Of a DNA stretch of 64,000 nt, positions 53,608 to 61,791 are shown one piece after another (position 1 is the stretch's first letter; every line of letters begins with the position of its first letter). The stretch lies in NCBI RefSeq assembly GCF_009371985.2, contig NZ_VIKU02000004.1:434001-498000 (forward strand). The letters run 5' to 3'. The notes under the pieces were generated by a model, which was not told the origin of the DNA, searched no databases, and saw nothing but the letters and a program-made list of their open reading frames with translations. The stretch is from Pelagihabitans pacificus (GTDB lineage: Bacteria > Bacteroidota > Bacteroidia > Flavobacteriales > Flavobacteriaceae). The position numbers and the translations under genes were made by a program.

Positions 53608-54678
53608 ATGATTTTGAGAATGCTTCCGTCTAGAGGATTATTCGCCGCACTGTTTGTTTTCTTGATGGGTCCGTATTGCCTTTCACAAGATTCCTTGGTG
53701 ACGGTCACCGCTGAGAAAGGGGATGGTATTCTGTCCCTTTTGCGGAAACAAGGGGCGAATCCATATGAAATGTACGATGACTTTATCGCGATGAATATGG
53801 AAAACCTGCGTGACAGCGTGCATCTCTATGAGGGCCGTACCTACAGGATTCCTCTTTCAAAGGTTGATTCGGTCATCGTCGTCGATACGATCGCAAAGAG
53901 GTCAAAGGAAATCAAAAAGGTGGTTGGAAAAGAGTTCCCCATCTTTGGGAAAAAGCATGCCGCCGTACTCCCCAGGAGCGAAAAGCTCAAAGGGGCGGTT
54001 TATTATTTGGTCTCCGGCCATGGAGGACCAGACCCAGGAGCGATGGCCAATTATGCCGGGACCAAAATTTCGGAGGATGAGTACGCTTATGATATTACCC
54101 TACGTCTGGCAAAGGAGCTACTTTCACATGGGGCTACCGTCTATGTTATCATTCGTGATGCCGACGATGGTATCCGGGACGAGCGTATTTTAAAAATAGA
54201 CCATGATGAAGTGGCCTATGGGGACAAGACCATTCCTTTAAATCAGGTGGCCCGTTTAAGACAGCGCGTTGATATCATCAACGAGCTTCATCGAAAGAAC
54301 CGGGGCAAGTTTCAACGGTTGATCGTGACCCATGTAGATAGTCGTAGCAAAGGACAGAATATTGATGTGTTCTTTTACCATCATGAAAAGAGCAAGAATG
54401 GCAAAAAACTGGCCGAAAGCATTCATAAGACATTCCAAAAAAAGTATAAAAAATACCAACCCAACCGAACATATACGGGTACGTTTGAAGACCGAACCTC
54501 GCTCTATTTGGTGAAGAAAACACACCCGGCGATGACCTTTATCGAAATCGGCAACATCCGAAACAAAAAAGATCAACGACGCATTTTGGATCCCGACAAC
54601 CGACAGGCTTTGGCTAAATGGATTTCTGAGGGGGTTATCCTCGATTTCGAGGGTGGCGAAATAGGACCGATTCGTTAG
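53608..54678 (+). CDS. N-acetylmuramoyl-L-alanine amidase (Amidase_3) with LysM-like domain
   Basis: This 356-residue exported protein (signal ending in GPYCLSQ) has an N-terminal LysM-like segment (VTAEKGDGILSLLRKQG to EGRTYRIP), a linker, and a zinc amidase domain of the Amidase_3 type with VSGHGGPDPGAMANYAGTK (first His ligand), SEDEYAYDITLRLAKELL (Glu ligand), VTHVDSRS and FIEIGNIRNKKDQ with the catalytic Glu. It cleaves peptidoglycan stem peptides. The ATG at 53608 was taken over a TTG at 53584 because it gives a proper signal and follows the promoter. Its end overlaps the next gene by 4 nt (convergent). Confidence 0.9.
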   Translation: MILRMLPSRGLFAALFVFLMGPYCLSQDSLVTVTAEKGDGILSLLRKQGANPYEMYDDFIAMNMENLRDSVHLYEGRTYRIPLSKVDSVIVVDTIAKRSKEIKKVVGKEFPIFGKKHAAVLPRSEKLKGAVYYLVSGHGGPDPGAMANYAGTKISEDEYAYDITLRLAKELLSHGATVYVIIRDADDGIRDERILKIDHDEVAYGDKTIPLNQVARLRQRVDIINELHRKNRGKFQRLIVTHVDSRSKGQNIDVFFYHHEKSKNGKKLAESIHKTFQKKYKKYQPNRTYTGTFEDRTSLYLVKKTHPAMTFIEIGNIRNKKDQRRILDPDNRQALAKWISEGVILDFEGGEIGPIR

Positions 54679-55544
54679 ACGCTACCCTTTTTTAAATATG
54701 CGTAAATAGCCGAAAAATCTTTCTCCCCATAACCGTTCTGTTTGGCTAAGGCAAATAGTTCCTTTGAAACATTTAAGGAAGGCATTGCTAAGCCTTGTTC
54801 GTAGGCGGTAACGGTTGCCAGATGCAGGTCCTTTTGAAGCCACTGCAACGGAAAGTTTGCTTCATAATCATAGTTTTCGAGCTTGGGCCGTACCATGCTT
54901 AAGAATGGGGCGGTCACTGGTACATTCAATAAGACATCGAACAAGGTTTCTCGGGGCAGGTCCATTTCCTCGCCCAATATCATAGCTTCGCTAAAGGCCA
55001 ACATCGATTGCGCCAATAGCAGGTTGATCAGCATTTTCATATTAGATCCATGGCCCACTTTTCCTAGATGAAGCGTTTTTTTCCCCATGATGTCCAGTAA
55101 AGGCTGAATCACTGCAACATCCTGGAGATCGCCCCCGACCAAGAATACCAATTCGCCCTTTTCGGCAGGACCCTTGGTTCCGGCTACGGGGGCGTCGATA
55201 TAGCGGATGCCTTTTTCGGCTGAAATTATTCCCATCTCTTTGGCAAAGGACGGGTTGATTGTGCTACAGTTGAGCCAAAGTGTGCCCGAAGACATCTTTT
55301 CTAGAAATCCATCTGCGCCCAGAGCGGTTTCCCGTACTACTTCGGGAGTAGAGAGCATGGTGATGACGATATCATTGCCCATAGGGACCTCACAGGGTTT
55401 AAGTACGGTTTTTGCCCCTTTTTCCTTTAAGTCATGGGTCTTTTTCACTGTACGGTTGAAGATGGTAAGGGTATGTCCGGCTTTTTGAAGATTTAGGGCC
55501 ATGCGGCTTCCCATGATACCTAATCCGATAAATCCAATATCCAT
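54675..55544 (-). CDS. 3-hydroxyisobutyrate dehydrogenase-family oxidoreductase
   Basis: This 289-residue beta-hydroxyacid dehydrogenase has DIGFIGLGIMGSRMALNLQK for NAD(P), the substrate motif DAPVAGTKGPAEKGEL and the catalytic Lys in HGSNMKMLINLLLAQ. The family covers 3-hydroxyisobutyrate, tartronate semialdehyde and succinic semialdehyde/glyoxylate reductases; the last group is a good match, but the substrate is not fixed. It converges with the amidase gene (4-nt overlap). It is downstream of an AraC gene by 115 nt. Confidence 0.88.
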   Translation of the reverse strand: MDIGFIGLGIMGSRMALNLQKAGHTLTIFNRTVKKTHDLKEKGAKTVLKPCEVPMGNDIVITMLSTPEVVRETALGADGFLEKMSSGTLWLNCSTINPSFAKEMGIISAEKGIRYIDAPVAGTKGPAEKGELVFLVGGDLQDVAVIQPLLDIMGKKTLHLGKVGHGSNMKMLINLLLAQSMLAFSEAMILGEEMDLPRETLFDVLLNVPVTAPFLSMVRPKLENYDYEANFPLQWLQKDLHLATVTAYEQGLAMPSLNVSKELFALAKQNGYGEKDFSAIYAYLKKGSV

Positions 55545-55659
55545 AATTTTAATTTAACTCCCCGAGAGCTCGGGAAACGTGTTGTAAAGGCAAATATCTT
55601 CTAGCGAAATCAGAAAAAACCGTTGTAAATGAAAAAAATCGTGATTTTCGGTCAAAAGC

Positions 55660-56526
55660 TTAGATAAAGGTATTTTCCCGATGTTGTATTTGATATTGTT
55701 TAGGGGAGGTCCCGAACTTTTTACGAAAGGCCTTGATGAAGTGGGATGTGTTCCCATAACCCGCCTCGAGAGTAATTTCATTGACTGAAACGGAAGGTTC
55801 CCGTAATAGCTTTGCCGCTTTTTTCAACCGTTTGTCAATCAACCACTTTTTGGGTGAAATTTGAAATCGACGTTTAAAATCGCGCTGAAAGGTAGAGATA
55901 CTTCTGCCTGTTAGATAGGCATAATCCTCGATGTCCAAGGGTTTGTCAAAGTGCTCCTCCATAAACGCGCGAATTTTTTTTCGCCCCCTTATTTTTAACG
56001 ATTGCAATTGGGCCCTAAAGTCTTTACCCTTACTCGATGAGGCGACAAAATGAAGGAGTTCTACCAGTTTGGCCTTGGTAAATTGATGTTGTTTTCTGCC
56101 TCGGTACAGGGTCAGGAGCGTGTCGGTAAACAAACGAAGCTCCTCGTTGTAATCAATGACTATCGTTTCAATCTCTTTCCCGTTTTTAAAAGGAGGGTTT
56201 TTTTCCAAAAAAGTATCGGTGACTTCTTCATCAAAAAAGAAAACGACGGCCTCAAAGGCTTGGTCTTTCGGGATGATATCCGAAATCATATAAAGTCCCT
56301 TGGGTAGAAAGATCAGCTGGTTTTTCCGAACGATTTGTAGATTGCCCTCAAAGCTCTCGATCCGTAGGGAGCCATTCAGTACTAATGTCAATGCATGGGC
56401 CGAGAGGTATCGTTGGTTTTGTACGTCGGTATGCCGTACACTTTTTAGGAGGATGCAGGAAAGTCCGTCGACCATGACTTTCTCAATATGCGGATGCTGG
56501 TAAAATGCTTGCGGGACTACTTTCAT
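55660..56526 (-). CDS. AraC-family transcriptional regulator
   Basis: This 288-residue protein has an N-terminal cupin-like ligand domain (LTLVLNGSLRIESFEGNLQI, shown as LTLVLNGSLRI, and LIFLPKGLYMISDI) and a C-terminal AraC double HTH (IEDYAYLTGRSISTFQRDFK, RFQISPKKWLIDKRLKKA, then VNEITLEAGYGNTSHFIKAF). The ATG at 56526 is the best start; a TTG three codons upstream is weaker. It lies upstream of the hydroxyisobutyrate-dehydrogenase-like gene, a possible target. The effector is unknown. Confidence 0.92.
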   Translation of the reverse strand: MKVVPQAFYQHPHIEKVMVDGLSCILLKSVRHTDVQNQRYLSAHALTLVLNGSLRIESFEGNLQIVRKNQLIFLPKGLYMISDIIPKDQAFEAVVFFFDEEVTDTFLEKNPPFKNGKEIETIVIDYNEELRLFTDTLLTLYRGRKQHQFTKAKLVELLHFVASSSKGKDFRAQLQSLKIRGRKKIRAFMEEHFDKPLDIEDYAYLTGRSISTFQRDFKRRFQISPKKWLIDKRLKKAAKLLREPSVSVNEITLEAGYGNTSHFIKAFRKKFGTSPKQYQIQHRENTFI

Positions 56527-57216
56527 AAGGAACAAAAATGAGCCTTCTCTATATAAATAAATACCATTTTTTGATTAAAACTAACGTTTTTCGGTCAATT
56601 TCCTTTTTTAACCCTTTGGCTTGAGGAATGTTGCGAACCAACGGCCTGTTCTTTTTGGAGGGGTCGCCCAGACAATCGATCACTTTTTCGAAGTATTCGA
56701 ATTGCTCCGGGAGCAGGTGTCAGGTTTTGATACCGAAGGTAACGGCTTGCTGTTCGTTTACCTTCAATCCTTTACATAAAGATATGCTGGCTTGGATGCC
56801 GGCCAAATACCATTATCCTCCAAGGCGTACTCCCTTTTCCGCAATATTAAGATGGGTTGTACCTTTATATTGACCGGCAAGCCCGAACATGCGGTTATGC
56901 CGCAACGATGATGGATACAGTAGCTCCAAAAAGAATTCGTGCGGTATTGTCTTTTAATCGATGCTCATGGTTTAAAACCTGACTGGCATCAAACAAGTTG
57001 CTTTGACACCCACTACTAAAGGTGTGGGCAGGCCCTCATGACAAGTGTCTAGGGAGGCTTGCGTAGCAATCAAATGAAACTTCCTTTAAATGTTTGGTGT
57101 GTTGGTTACCCCTTCACCTGGCTGTGACGGTGAACGAAGGGCCCCAGGGTTGTATACCTTCAAGAGAAAATCTTCTATCTTACCGTTATATTTGTGCATT
57201 CTTCAACGTCAAGACC
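56527..57216. other. 690-bp gene-poor stretch with a possible gene relic
   Basis: No intact gene was found. On the plus strand at about 56640-56915 one frame reads VAQTIDHFFEVFELLREQ, SGFDTEGNGLLFVYLQSFT, a TAA stop, then LDAGQIPLSSKAYSLFRNIK up to a second stop. This looks like eroded coding sequence rather than noise, but no family is recognised. The -7 box of the WYL gene lies at 57187-57194. Confidence 0.35.
57187..57194 (+). promoter_or_regulatory. -7 box of the WYL regulator promoter
   Basis: TATATTTG matches TAnnTTTG and lies 22 bp before the ATG at 57217. No -33 TTG is seen at normal spacing. Confidence 0.45.
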
Positions 57217-57903
57217 ATGAAACGACTCCATCGTTTGACCGCCATATTGACCAAGTTGCAATCGAAGACCTCTTTAAGGGCCAATGAGATGGCCACTGAT
57301 TTTGACGTAAGTGTTCGTACCATCTATCGTGACTTGGAAGCTTTGTCCGAAGCCGGGGTGCCCATTGGTTATGAAAATAGCGAGGGCTATTTTTTGGTCG
57401 ATGGCTACCAGTTGCCTCCTATTATGTTTACCGAGGAAGAAGCTCATGCAATGCTGACCGCAAAAAAAATCGTCTCCCAGAATAATGATAGTTCTTTTAT
57501 CGGCGCCTATGGCAAAGCAATGCAGAAGGTGACGGCGGTGTTGCGCACTTCGCAAAAGAAAGAGCTGCAATTGCTCGAGGAACGTATTAGTCCATCAACG
57601 GCCAAAACAATAGAGAAGAGCAGTAGCTCCGTCTCCTTGATCCAGCAGGCCATTGCCAAAAGAACCGTATTACGCTTGCGGTACCGTTCTGGCTCCAAAG
57701 GGGAAATAACCGAGCGGGATGTAGAGCCGATGGCGGTCTACTTTACACAGGATCATTGGGTGATGATTGCCTATTGCCGTTTGCGAACGGCATTACGGGA
57801 ATTTCGTACCGATCGTATCCAATCCGTTATCGAAACCTCCGATTCGTTTCCTCCCAATCAGTTTACCCTTTCCGACTATTTTGAAAAGAATCCAGGTTTT
57901 TAA
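57217..57903 (+). CDS. YafY-type HTH/WYL-domain regulator
   Basis: This 228-residue regulator has an N-terminal winged HTH (MKRLHRLTAILTKLQSKTSL, given to the HTH-11 part SLRANEMATDFDVSVRTIYRD) and a C-terminal WYL domain with DVEPMAVYFTQDHWVMIAYC, in which the usual W-Y-L trio is partly changed, and REFRTDRIQSVIET. WYL regulators sense small ligands or nucleic acids. The ATG at 57217 is supported by the promoter and the HTH start. A small ABM-like gene follows after 57 bp and may be its target. Confidence 0.9.
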   Translation: MKRLHRLTAILTKLQSKTSLRANEMATDFDVSVRTIYRDLEALSEAGVPIGYENSEGYFLVDGYQLPPIMFTEEEAHAMLTAKKIVSQNNDSSFIGAYGKAMQKVTAVLRTSQKKELQLLEERISPSTAKTIEKSSSSVSLIQQAIAKRTVLRLRYRSGSKGEITERDVEPMAVYFTQDHWVMIAYCRLRTALREFRTDRIQSVIETSDSFPPNQFTLSDYFEKNPGF

Positions 57904-57936
57904 AAACCGTGACATAGGGTTGTCATAGACCCAATT

Positions 57937-57944
57937 TAGTTTTG
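57937..57944 (+). promoter_or_regulatory. -7 box before the small ABM-like gene
   Basis: TAGTTTTG matches TAnnTTTG, 16 bp before the ATG at 57961. A TTG at 57920-57922 is only 14 bp upstream. Confidence 0.4.
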
Positions 57945-57960
57945 TCGGCAAATAACAAAG

Positions 57961-58347
57961 ATGAAACAATTAATAGTCACTACTTTATTGCTCTCTATGG
58001 GAGTGGGAAGTGCTCAAAAACAGCAAACTATGACAAATTTAGTATGTATTGAAGTGGTACGTTTTAAAGGAAACCCTGCATTTAGTACCGTACAGGTGCA
58101 GGAAGCCATGGCCAAAACGAACGCATACATCAAAGAGTTCGATGGTTTTATCAAAAGAACGATTTCGGTGAACGAGGAAGGTGAATTTTTAGATATTGTT
58201 TACTGGGAGAGTATGCAACAGGCTAAAAATGCCGCTATCGAGTTGCAACAAAACCCAAAAATCATGGAGCATTTCAAGGTCATCGATTTTTCAACGGTTA
58301 CTATGAAACACTTCAATTCTTTTTCGAATTCTTCGAAGCATGAATAA
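57961..58347 (+). CDS. Small exported protein, antibiotic-biosynthesis-monooxygenase-like
   Basis: This 128-residue protein has a short signal peptide (MKQLIVTTLLLSMGVGSAQ) and a core like a dimeric alpha/beta barrel: LVCIEVVRFKGNPA, AYIKEFDGFIKRTISVNEEGEF, shown as EFDGFIKRTISVNEEG, and DIVYWESMQQAKNAA. The WES segment is like ABM-type or stress-responsive A/B barrel proteins. An internal Met (MTNLVCIE, residue 24) could give a cytoplasmic form. It lies 57 bp after the WYL regulator. Function unknown. Confidence 0.7.
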   Translation: MKQLIVTTLLLSMGVGSAQKQQTMTNLVCIEVVRFKGNPAFSTVQVQEAMAKTNAYIKEFDGFIKRTISVNEEGEFLDIVYWESMQQAKNAAIELQQNPKIMEHFKVIDFSTVTMKHFNSFSNSSKHE

Positions 58348-58734
58348 ATTTTAAAAGGAACGTTTTTCGGTGGGGTGATTTTTAGACCATCTTCCCTAAG
58401 AAGAACTTACTGTTGTCCATACCTTAAGGGATGGCATACGCTCAACGTTTTACGTTTTTTGAGGAATAGTTGGCCACAATAAGCCTTGTTATTGCGGGCA
58501 TTCCCGAATCTGTTTTATATGGCCATCCACGCTCCGTAGGGAAATCTGAAAAAGGGGGTGCCTTTGAATTTTGGCGAGCAGATTAATTGCAGAAGGTCGA
58601 TGGGTTCTTCGAAAGAGCCGTCCGAAAAACCTTATCCAGAAAGGTGTTCTAATAGTTGGAAGAATTCGACAAAGACGGTATGGACCAAGTAAGATTTCTT
58701 CTTCAAGAGGCATATCTTTTAGATGCTGGTGGCC
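58348..58734. other. 387-bp stretch without intact gene
   Basis: No intact gene, promoter or terminator is convincing. The plus strand holds the interrupted frame described at 58470-58754. The 74-codon minus-strand frame at 58489-58713 has no recognisable features. Confidence 0.5.
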
Positions 58735-58754
58735 CTAGTTCTCAAAGACTATGA
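58470..58754 (+). pseudogene. Possible eroded gene fragment
   Basis: One plus-strand frame of 95 codons carries protein-like sequence broken by three stops: LVIAGIPESVLYGHPRSVGK, KGGAFEFWRAD, stop, QKVDGFFERAVRKTLSRKVF, two stops, LEEFDKDGMDQVRFLLQEAY and LLDAGG. The helical, charged character of the last parts suggests a decayed gene end. No family was recognised, and the end runs into the opposite-strand yceI gene. It may be chance. Confidence 0.3.
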
Positions 58755-59307
58755 CGCCATTTAATTGAAACTCATCGGCTATCGCATTTTTTTTGATACT
58801 CTCAAAAATGCTTGGCGAGTTGTATTCTACACCGTAAAGCGTACGATCTAAAAGATGGTCCAAAGAGAGTTTTATCCCTTCATCAACTTTTTCCAGCTTT
58901 ACCTTGATGCTTTCTTTCATTGTGGTTTTTTTAATGGTCATGTTTCCCTTTAGTACCACCTCACCTTCTTTGACCGTCACAGGTTCATTTAACACAAAGG
59001 TGGCGGTAGGATAAGTTTTTACCTCGAAGAAATCGGATCCCCGCAAATGGGTCTTTAGATTGTTGTTATCATGATCGAGACTTTTCATATCGATGGTGAC
59101 GGTCAGTTTGGTAATCTGGCCATTTACCACCTTCAAGTTCCCTTTTTTGGCTTTAATGGTGCCCGTTAGCGAATAGGCATCAAAGGCCGCTTTTCCTGTC
59201 CATTCAAGGGAGCTTTTTTTCAAATTGAAGGATTGTTCCTGAGCCGTCGTAGTGTAATGTAGCGATAGCAACGTTAGAAACGATAAAAGGAGTAGTTTGG
59301 TTCTCAT
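58735..59307 (-). CDS. YceI-family exported protein
   Basis: This 190-residue protein has a signal peptide (TTTAQ) and the YceI lipocalin-like fold: SSLEWTGKAAFDAYSLTGTIKA, shown as LEWTGKAAFDAYSLTG, LTVTIDMKSLDHDNNNLKTHLRG, shown as LDHDNNNLKTHLRG, SDFFEVKTYPTATFVL and VKGNMTIKKTT-like KGNMTIKKTTM. YceI proteins bind polyisoprenoid or amphiphilic ligands. It overlaps the upstream gene by 4 nt (ATGA), so they are translationally coupled. Confidence 0.92.
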   Translation of the reverse strand: MRTKLLLLSFLTLLSLHYTTTAQEQSFNLKKSSLEWTGKAAFDAYSLTGTIKAKKGNLKVVNGQITKLTVTIDMKSLDHDNNNLKTHLRGSDFFEVKTYPTATFVLNEPVTVKEGEVVLKGNMTIKKTTMKESIKVKLEKVDEGIKLSLDHLLDRTLYGVEYNSPSIFESIKKNAIADEFQLNGVIVFEN

Positions 59308-59801
59308 TCTGATCTATTTAAAAGGTTCTCGGTGGTCTCTATTTTTTCATAACCACAGACTTTTTCACCGTTCTTGCCGATTCCGATAAAGTACCAAAGG
59401 GCCCAACCGTCGTACAGCTTGCTATCGACCCGCCAATTGTCGGTCCAGGTATAGGGTTGCGACTGTAGCATTACCTGTTTTTTGGTGCCAAAGTCTTTGT
59501 CCAGTTGTTTTAACGGATAGGAACGGCGGAGATTCCATTTGCCGTTGTAGAACAGATAGGCCCCGTATTCGATTATTTTCACCTCACTTTCCTTACAAAG
59601 AATCGCTGTATTGTGCTTCCAGTAGTATTGCCCATCGATGGCGACGGGATCGATTGTTTTGGGAAAGTTGTTTACTTCGATACCTACCCTTACATTTTGG
59701 AGTTTTTCGGGCAATGGCTCATTTGTTGGGGTGCCGTAACGTACTTGCCCAACGGCATTCATTATCGATAATAGGAATACCAAGGTGTAGATCTTTTTCA
59801 T
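59304..59801 (-). CDS. Exported protein of unknown function, coupled to yceI
   Basis: This 165-residue protein has a signal peptide (MNAVGQ) and no recognised domain. Its content is Trp- and Tyr-rich (GQYYWKHNTAIL, YGAYLFYNGKWNLRRSYPL, TWTDNWRVDSKLYDGWALWY) and suggests a small beta-rich periplasmic domain. It is the first gene of a two-gene operon with yceI. Twin palindromes lie 55 and 97 bp upstream of its start. Confidence 0.7.
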   Translation of the reverse strand: MKKIYTLVFLLSIMNAVGQVRYGTPTNEPLPEKLQNVRVGIEVNNFPKTIDPVAIDGQYYWKHNTAILCKESEVKIIEYGAYLFYNGKWNLRRSYPLKQLDKDFGTKKQVMLQSQPYTWTDNWRVDSKLYDGWALWYFIGIGKNGEKVCGYEKIETTENLLNRSE

Positions 59802-59855
59802 AATGATGATTGTGTTTATGATGTCACAAATATGAACCGATTAGGCTTTAAAGTC

Positions 59856-59877
59856 GTCTCAAATGTAGAGTTGAGAC
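59856..59877. promoter_or_regulatory. Inverted repeat GTCTCAA-N8-TTGAGAC (proximal)
   Basis: GTCTCAA (59856-59862) and TTGAGAC (59871-59877) are perfect 7-bp complements. The site lies 55 bp upstream of the 59801 start codon and repeats the arms of the distal palindrome. It is a likely regulator-binding site; no T-run makes it a terminator. Confidence 0.5.
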
Positions 59878-59897
59878 CTTTTTGCCGATGGACGACG

Positions 59898-59919
59898 GTC
59901 TCAATTTTGAAATTGAGAC
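59898..59919. promoter_or_regulatory. 10-bp perfect palindrome GTCTCAATTT-TG-AAATTGAGAC (distal)
   Basis: The arms 59898-59907 and 59910-59919 are perfectly complementary with a 2-bp centre. The outer GTCTCAA/TTGAGAC is identical to the proximal site 21 bp away. It lies 1 bp after the stop of the membrane AraC gene. It could be an operator for the 59304-59801/yceI operon, or a hairpin ending the AraC transcript, although no T-run follows. Confidence 0.6.
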
Positions 59920-59920
59920 G

Positions 59921-61054
59921 TTATAGCGTCGATTTTAATTGGGTAGGGGATTGGCCCGTACTTTTCTTAACGGCCCGGTTAAAGGAAGCCTTTGAATTAA
60001 AGCCAACGTCGAAGGCCAGCCCAAGTAGGGTGTAATCATCGTTTGTTGGGTCTTTAAGCAGTTCTTTTAGGGCTTCGATACGAAAATCATTTACGTAATC
60101 GTTGAACTTTTTTCCAAAATGAAGGTTGAGGCATTTGGTAATAAGGTACGATTTTACCTCGAGCTGTTTGGAGAGTTTGGTAAGGCTTAAATCGGGATCC
60201 CTGAACAATTGGTCGCGCCTCATGGCTTTTTCCAGCGATTGGGCGATTTCCTCCATCTGAACCTTTTCCTTTCCCGAAAGGGGTTGTCTCACCTTTACGA
60301 TGATCTCGTTCCTTCGATTAAATCCTTCGATACCCAACCAATATGTGATAATGGCCATTCCTATGAACACCGGATGTGCGTAAAAGAAGTTGCTGGCAAA
60401 GTTGAAAAAGAAAAAGTCGATGAGGATGACCACCACATAGATGACCGAAAAAATGCGGAGTGTTAGCAATACGCGATAAAGCCAACGGGTTTTACCGGGA
60501 ATGATTTCAATGTTTTCCGGCCCGGCTTCATTTTTCAACAGAAACTGTGCCCTATAGGTGTAATAAATGATGAGCGACCCTGCCACAACATACATGGTAG
60601 GGTAGAGCATCCATACAACGTAGCCCCAATACCCTAGCCACGAAAGGCTTTCCCGAGTGCCGTCCCAATAAAAATTCTGTGTCTTTATGAAATTACTCCA
60701 AGCAAACTCGATACCAACCGGTAAAAAGTGGATCCAATCTTTTCGACCAAGTTTAAAGGTGGGTCGTACGTAACTTTTCACGAAGAAATAGATCAAGGCG
60801 CCATAGACCCAATTGTATTCCAATAAGGTGTGGTACCAAAAGTCGTAGCGACCCAAACCAAAAATCTTCAGGGTTTCAACAAGTAGGCGGTATGAAAAAA
60901 AGAAAAGGATGGCCGCCAAAAAACGGTTCGCCGTTTTGTTGGGTCCTTTATTGTTCCAGAGGATGAATCCATATACCAATCCCTGAAGGGCACCTATGGC
61001 GAGTAGCACTACCAATAAGACTTCAACCGTTTTCACGGTTTTAAAGATAGCCAA
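59921..61054 (-). CDS. Membrane-bound AraC-family regulator
   Basis: This 377-residue protein has seven predicted transmembrane segments in residues 10-230 (for example VEVLLVVLLAIGALQGLVYG, YFFVKSYVRP, WYHTLLEYNWVYG) and a C-terminal AraC double HTH (DLSLTKLSKQLEVKSYLITK and YTLLGLAFDVGFNSKASFNR). This class couples membrane sensing to DNA binding. The gene follows the arsenosugar glycosyltransferase by 32 nt and precedes the twin palindromes and yceI operon, so either could be a target. The signal is unknown. Confidence 0.9.
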   Translation of the reverse strand: MAIFKTVKTVEVLLVVLLAIGALQGLVYGFILWNNKGPNKTANRFLAAILFFFSYRLLVETLKIFGLGRYDFWYHTLLEYNWVYGALIYFFVKSYVRPTFKLGRKDWIHFLPVGIEFAWSNFIKTQNFYWDGTRESLSWLGYWGYVVWMLYPTMYVVAGSLIIYYTYRAQFLLKNEAGPENIEIIPGKTRWLYRVLLTLRIFSVIYVVVILIDFFFFNFASNFFYAHPVFIGMAIITYWLGIEGFNRRNEIIVKVRQPLSGKEKVQMEEIAQSLEKAMRRDQLFRDPDLSLTKLSKQLEVKSYLITKCLNLHFGKKFNDYVNDFRIEALKELLKDPTNDDYTLLGLAFDVGFNSKASFNRAVKKSTGQSPTQLKSTL

Positions 61055-61086
61055 GCCAATTCAAAAACAATCGGACAAGTCGATTT

Positions 61087-61791
61087 TTAGGACACTATTT
61101 TCCGTTTGTAGTAGTCTAGGAGTTGTTCCGGTCCGGCCCCTAGATAATTTTTGAGATGTATCATGCCGAAGTGATATTGCAATGAGACCTCACCTCTTTC
61201 TTCATACCGACGGGCGGAGGTCTTTACCTTTCGAGGCAAAATTTTGAAAGGGGCCAACCCATAGAGTCTCCCAATAAACTCATTGTCTTCGTATACAAGG
61301 TACTGTTCGTTGAAGCCTCCCGATTTTTGAAAGAGGTCCTTAGTGATGAACAAAGACTGATCTCCCCCACGGCACAACTTAATGTTGACACGGGTAAACC
61401 ATGCGAAAAATTTGAGAAAGCGACTGTCGCTATCGAACTTCATCTGAAAACAGCCTACCTGATGCCCCTTATTTACCGCCTCTAGAATACTTTGGTCAAA
61501 ATCTTTTGGGGGTAGGGTATCTACGTGGAGAAAGTAGTAGACATCACCCTGTGCATGTTTCGCCCCCGCATTTTGCTGTTTGGCCCTCCCTCTTGCCGAC
61601 GAAACAACCCTTACTCCCTGTTTTTGAGCGATTTCTACAGTACGGTCGGTACTGCCGCCATCTACGACCAAAATTTCCTTTAGGTTAAAAGATGAACTGT
61701 TTTCCCGGAGATAGTTCAAGGTATCCCCGATACACTCCTGCTCATTCAGGACGGGAATGATTATACTTATTGTTGGATTATTTAGCTTCAT
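61087..61791 (-). CDS. TIGR04283-family arsenosugar-type GT2 glycosyltransferase
   Basis: This 234-residue GT2 protein has TISIIIPVLNEQECIGDTLN, ILVVDGGSTDRTVEIAQKQG, ARGRAKQQNAGAKHAQGDVY, FLHVDTLPPKDF (DxD-type site) and RRYEERGEVSLQYHFGM. It matches the TIGR04283 family linked to arsenosugar biosynthesis. It would join the deoxyadenosyl-derived arsenoribose to an aglycone. The start overlaps the DUF547 gene by 14 nt, showing translational coupling with that gene. Confidence 0.85.
   Translation of the reverse strand: MKLNNPTISIIIPVLNEQECIGDTLNYLRENSSSFNLKEILVVDGGSTDRTVEIAQKQGVRVVSSARGRAKQQNAGAKHAQGDVYYFLHVDTLPPKDFDQSILEAVNKGHQVGCFQMKFDSDSRFLKFFAWFTRVNIKLCRGGDQSLFITKDLFQKSGGFNEQYLVYEDNEFIGRLYGLAPFKILPRKVKTSARRYEERGEVSLQYHFGMIHLKNYLGAGPEQLLDYYKRKIVS

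Noticed and set aside
58489-58713. 74-codon minus-strand frame before yceI
   Set aside because: No domain, no promoter and unusual composition; the plus strand reads more like decayed coding sequence.
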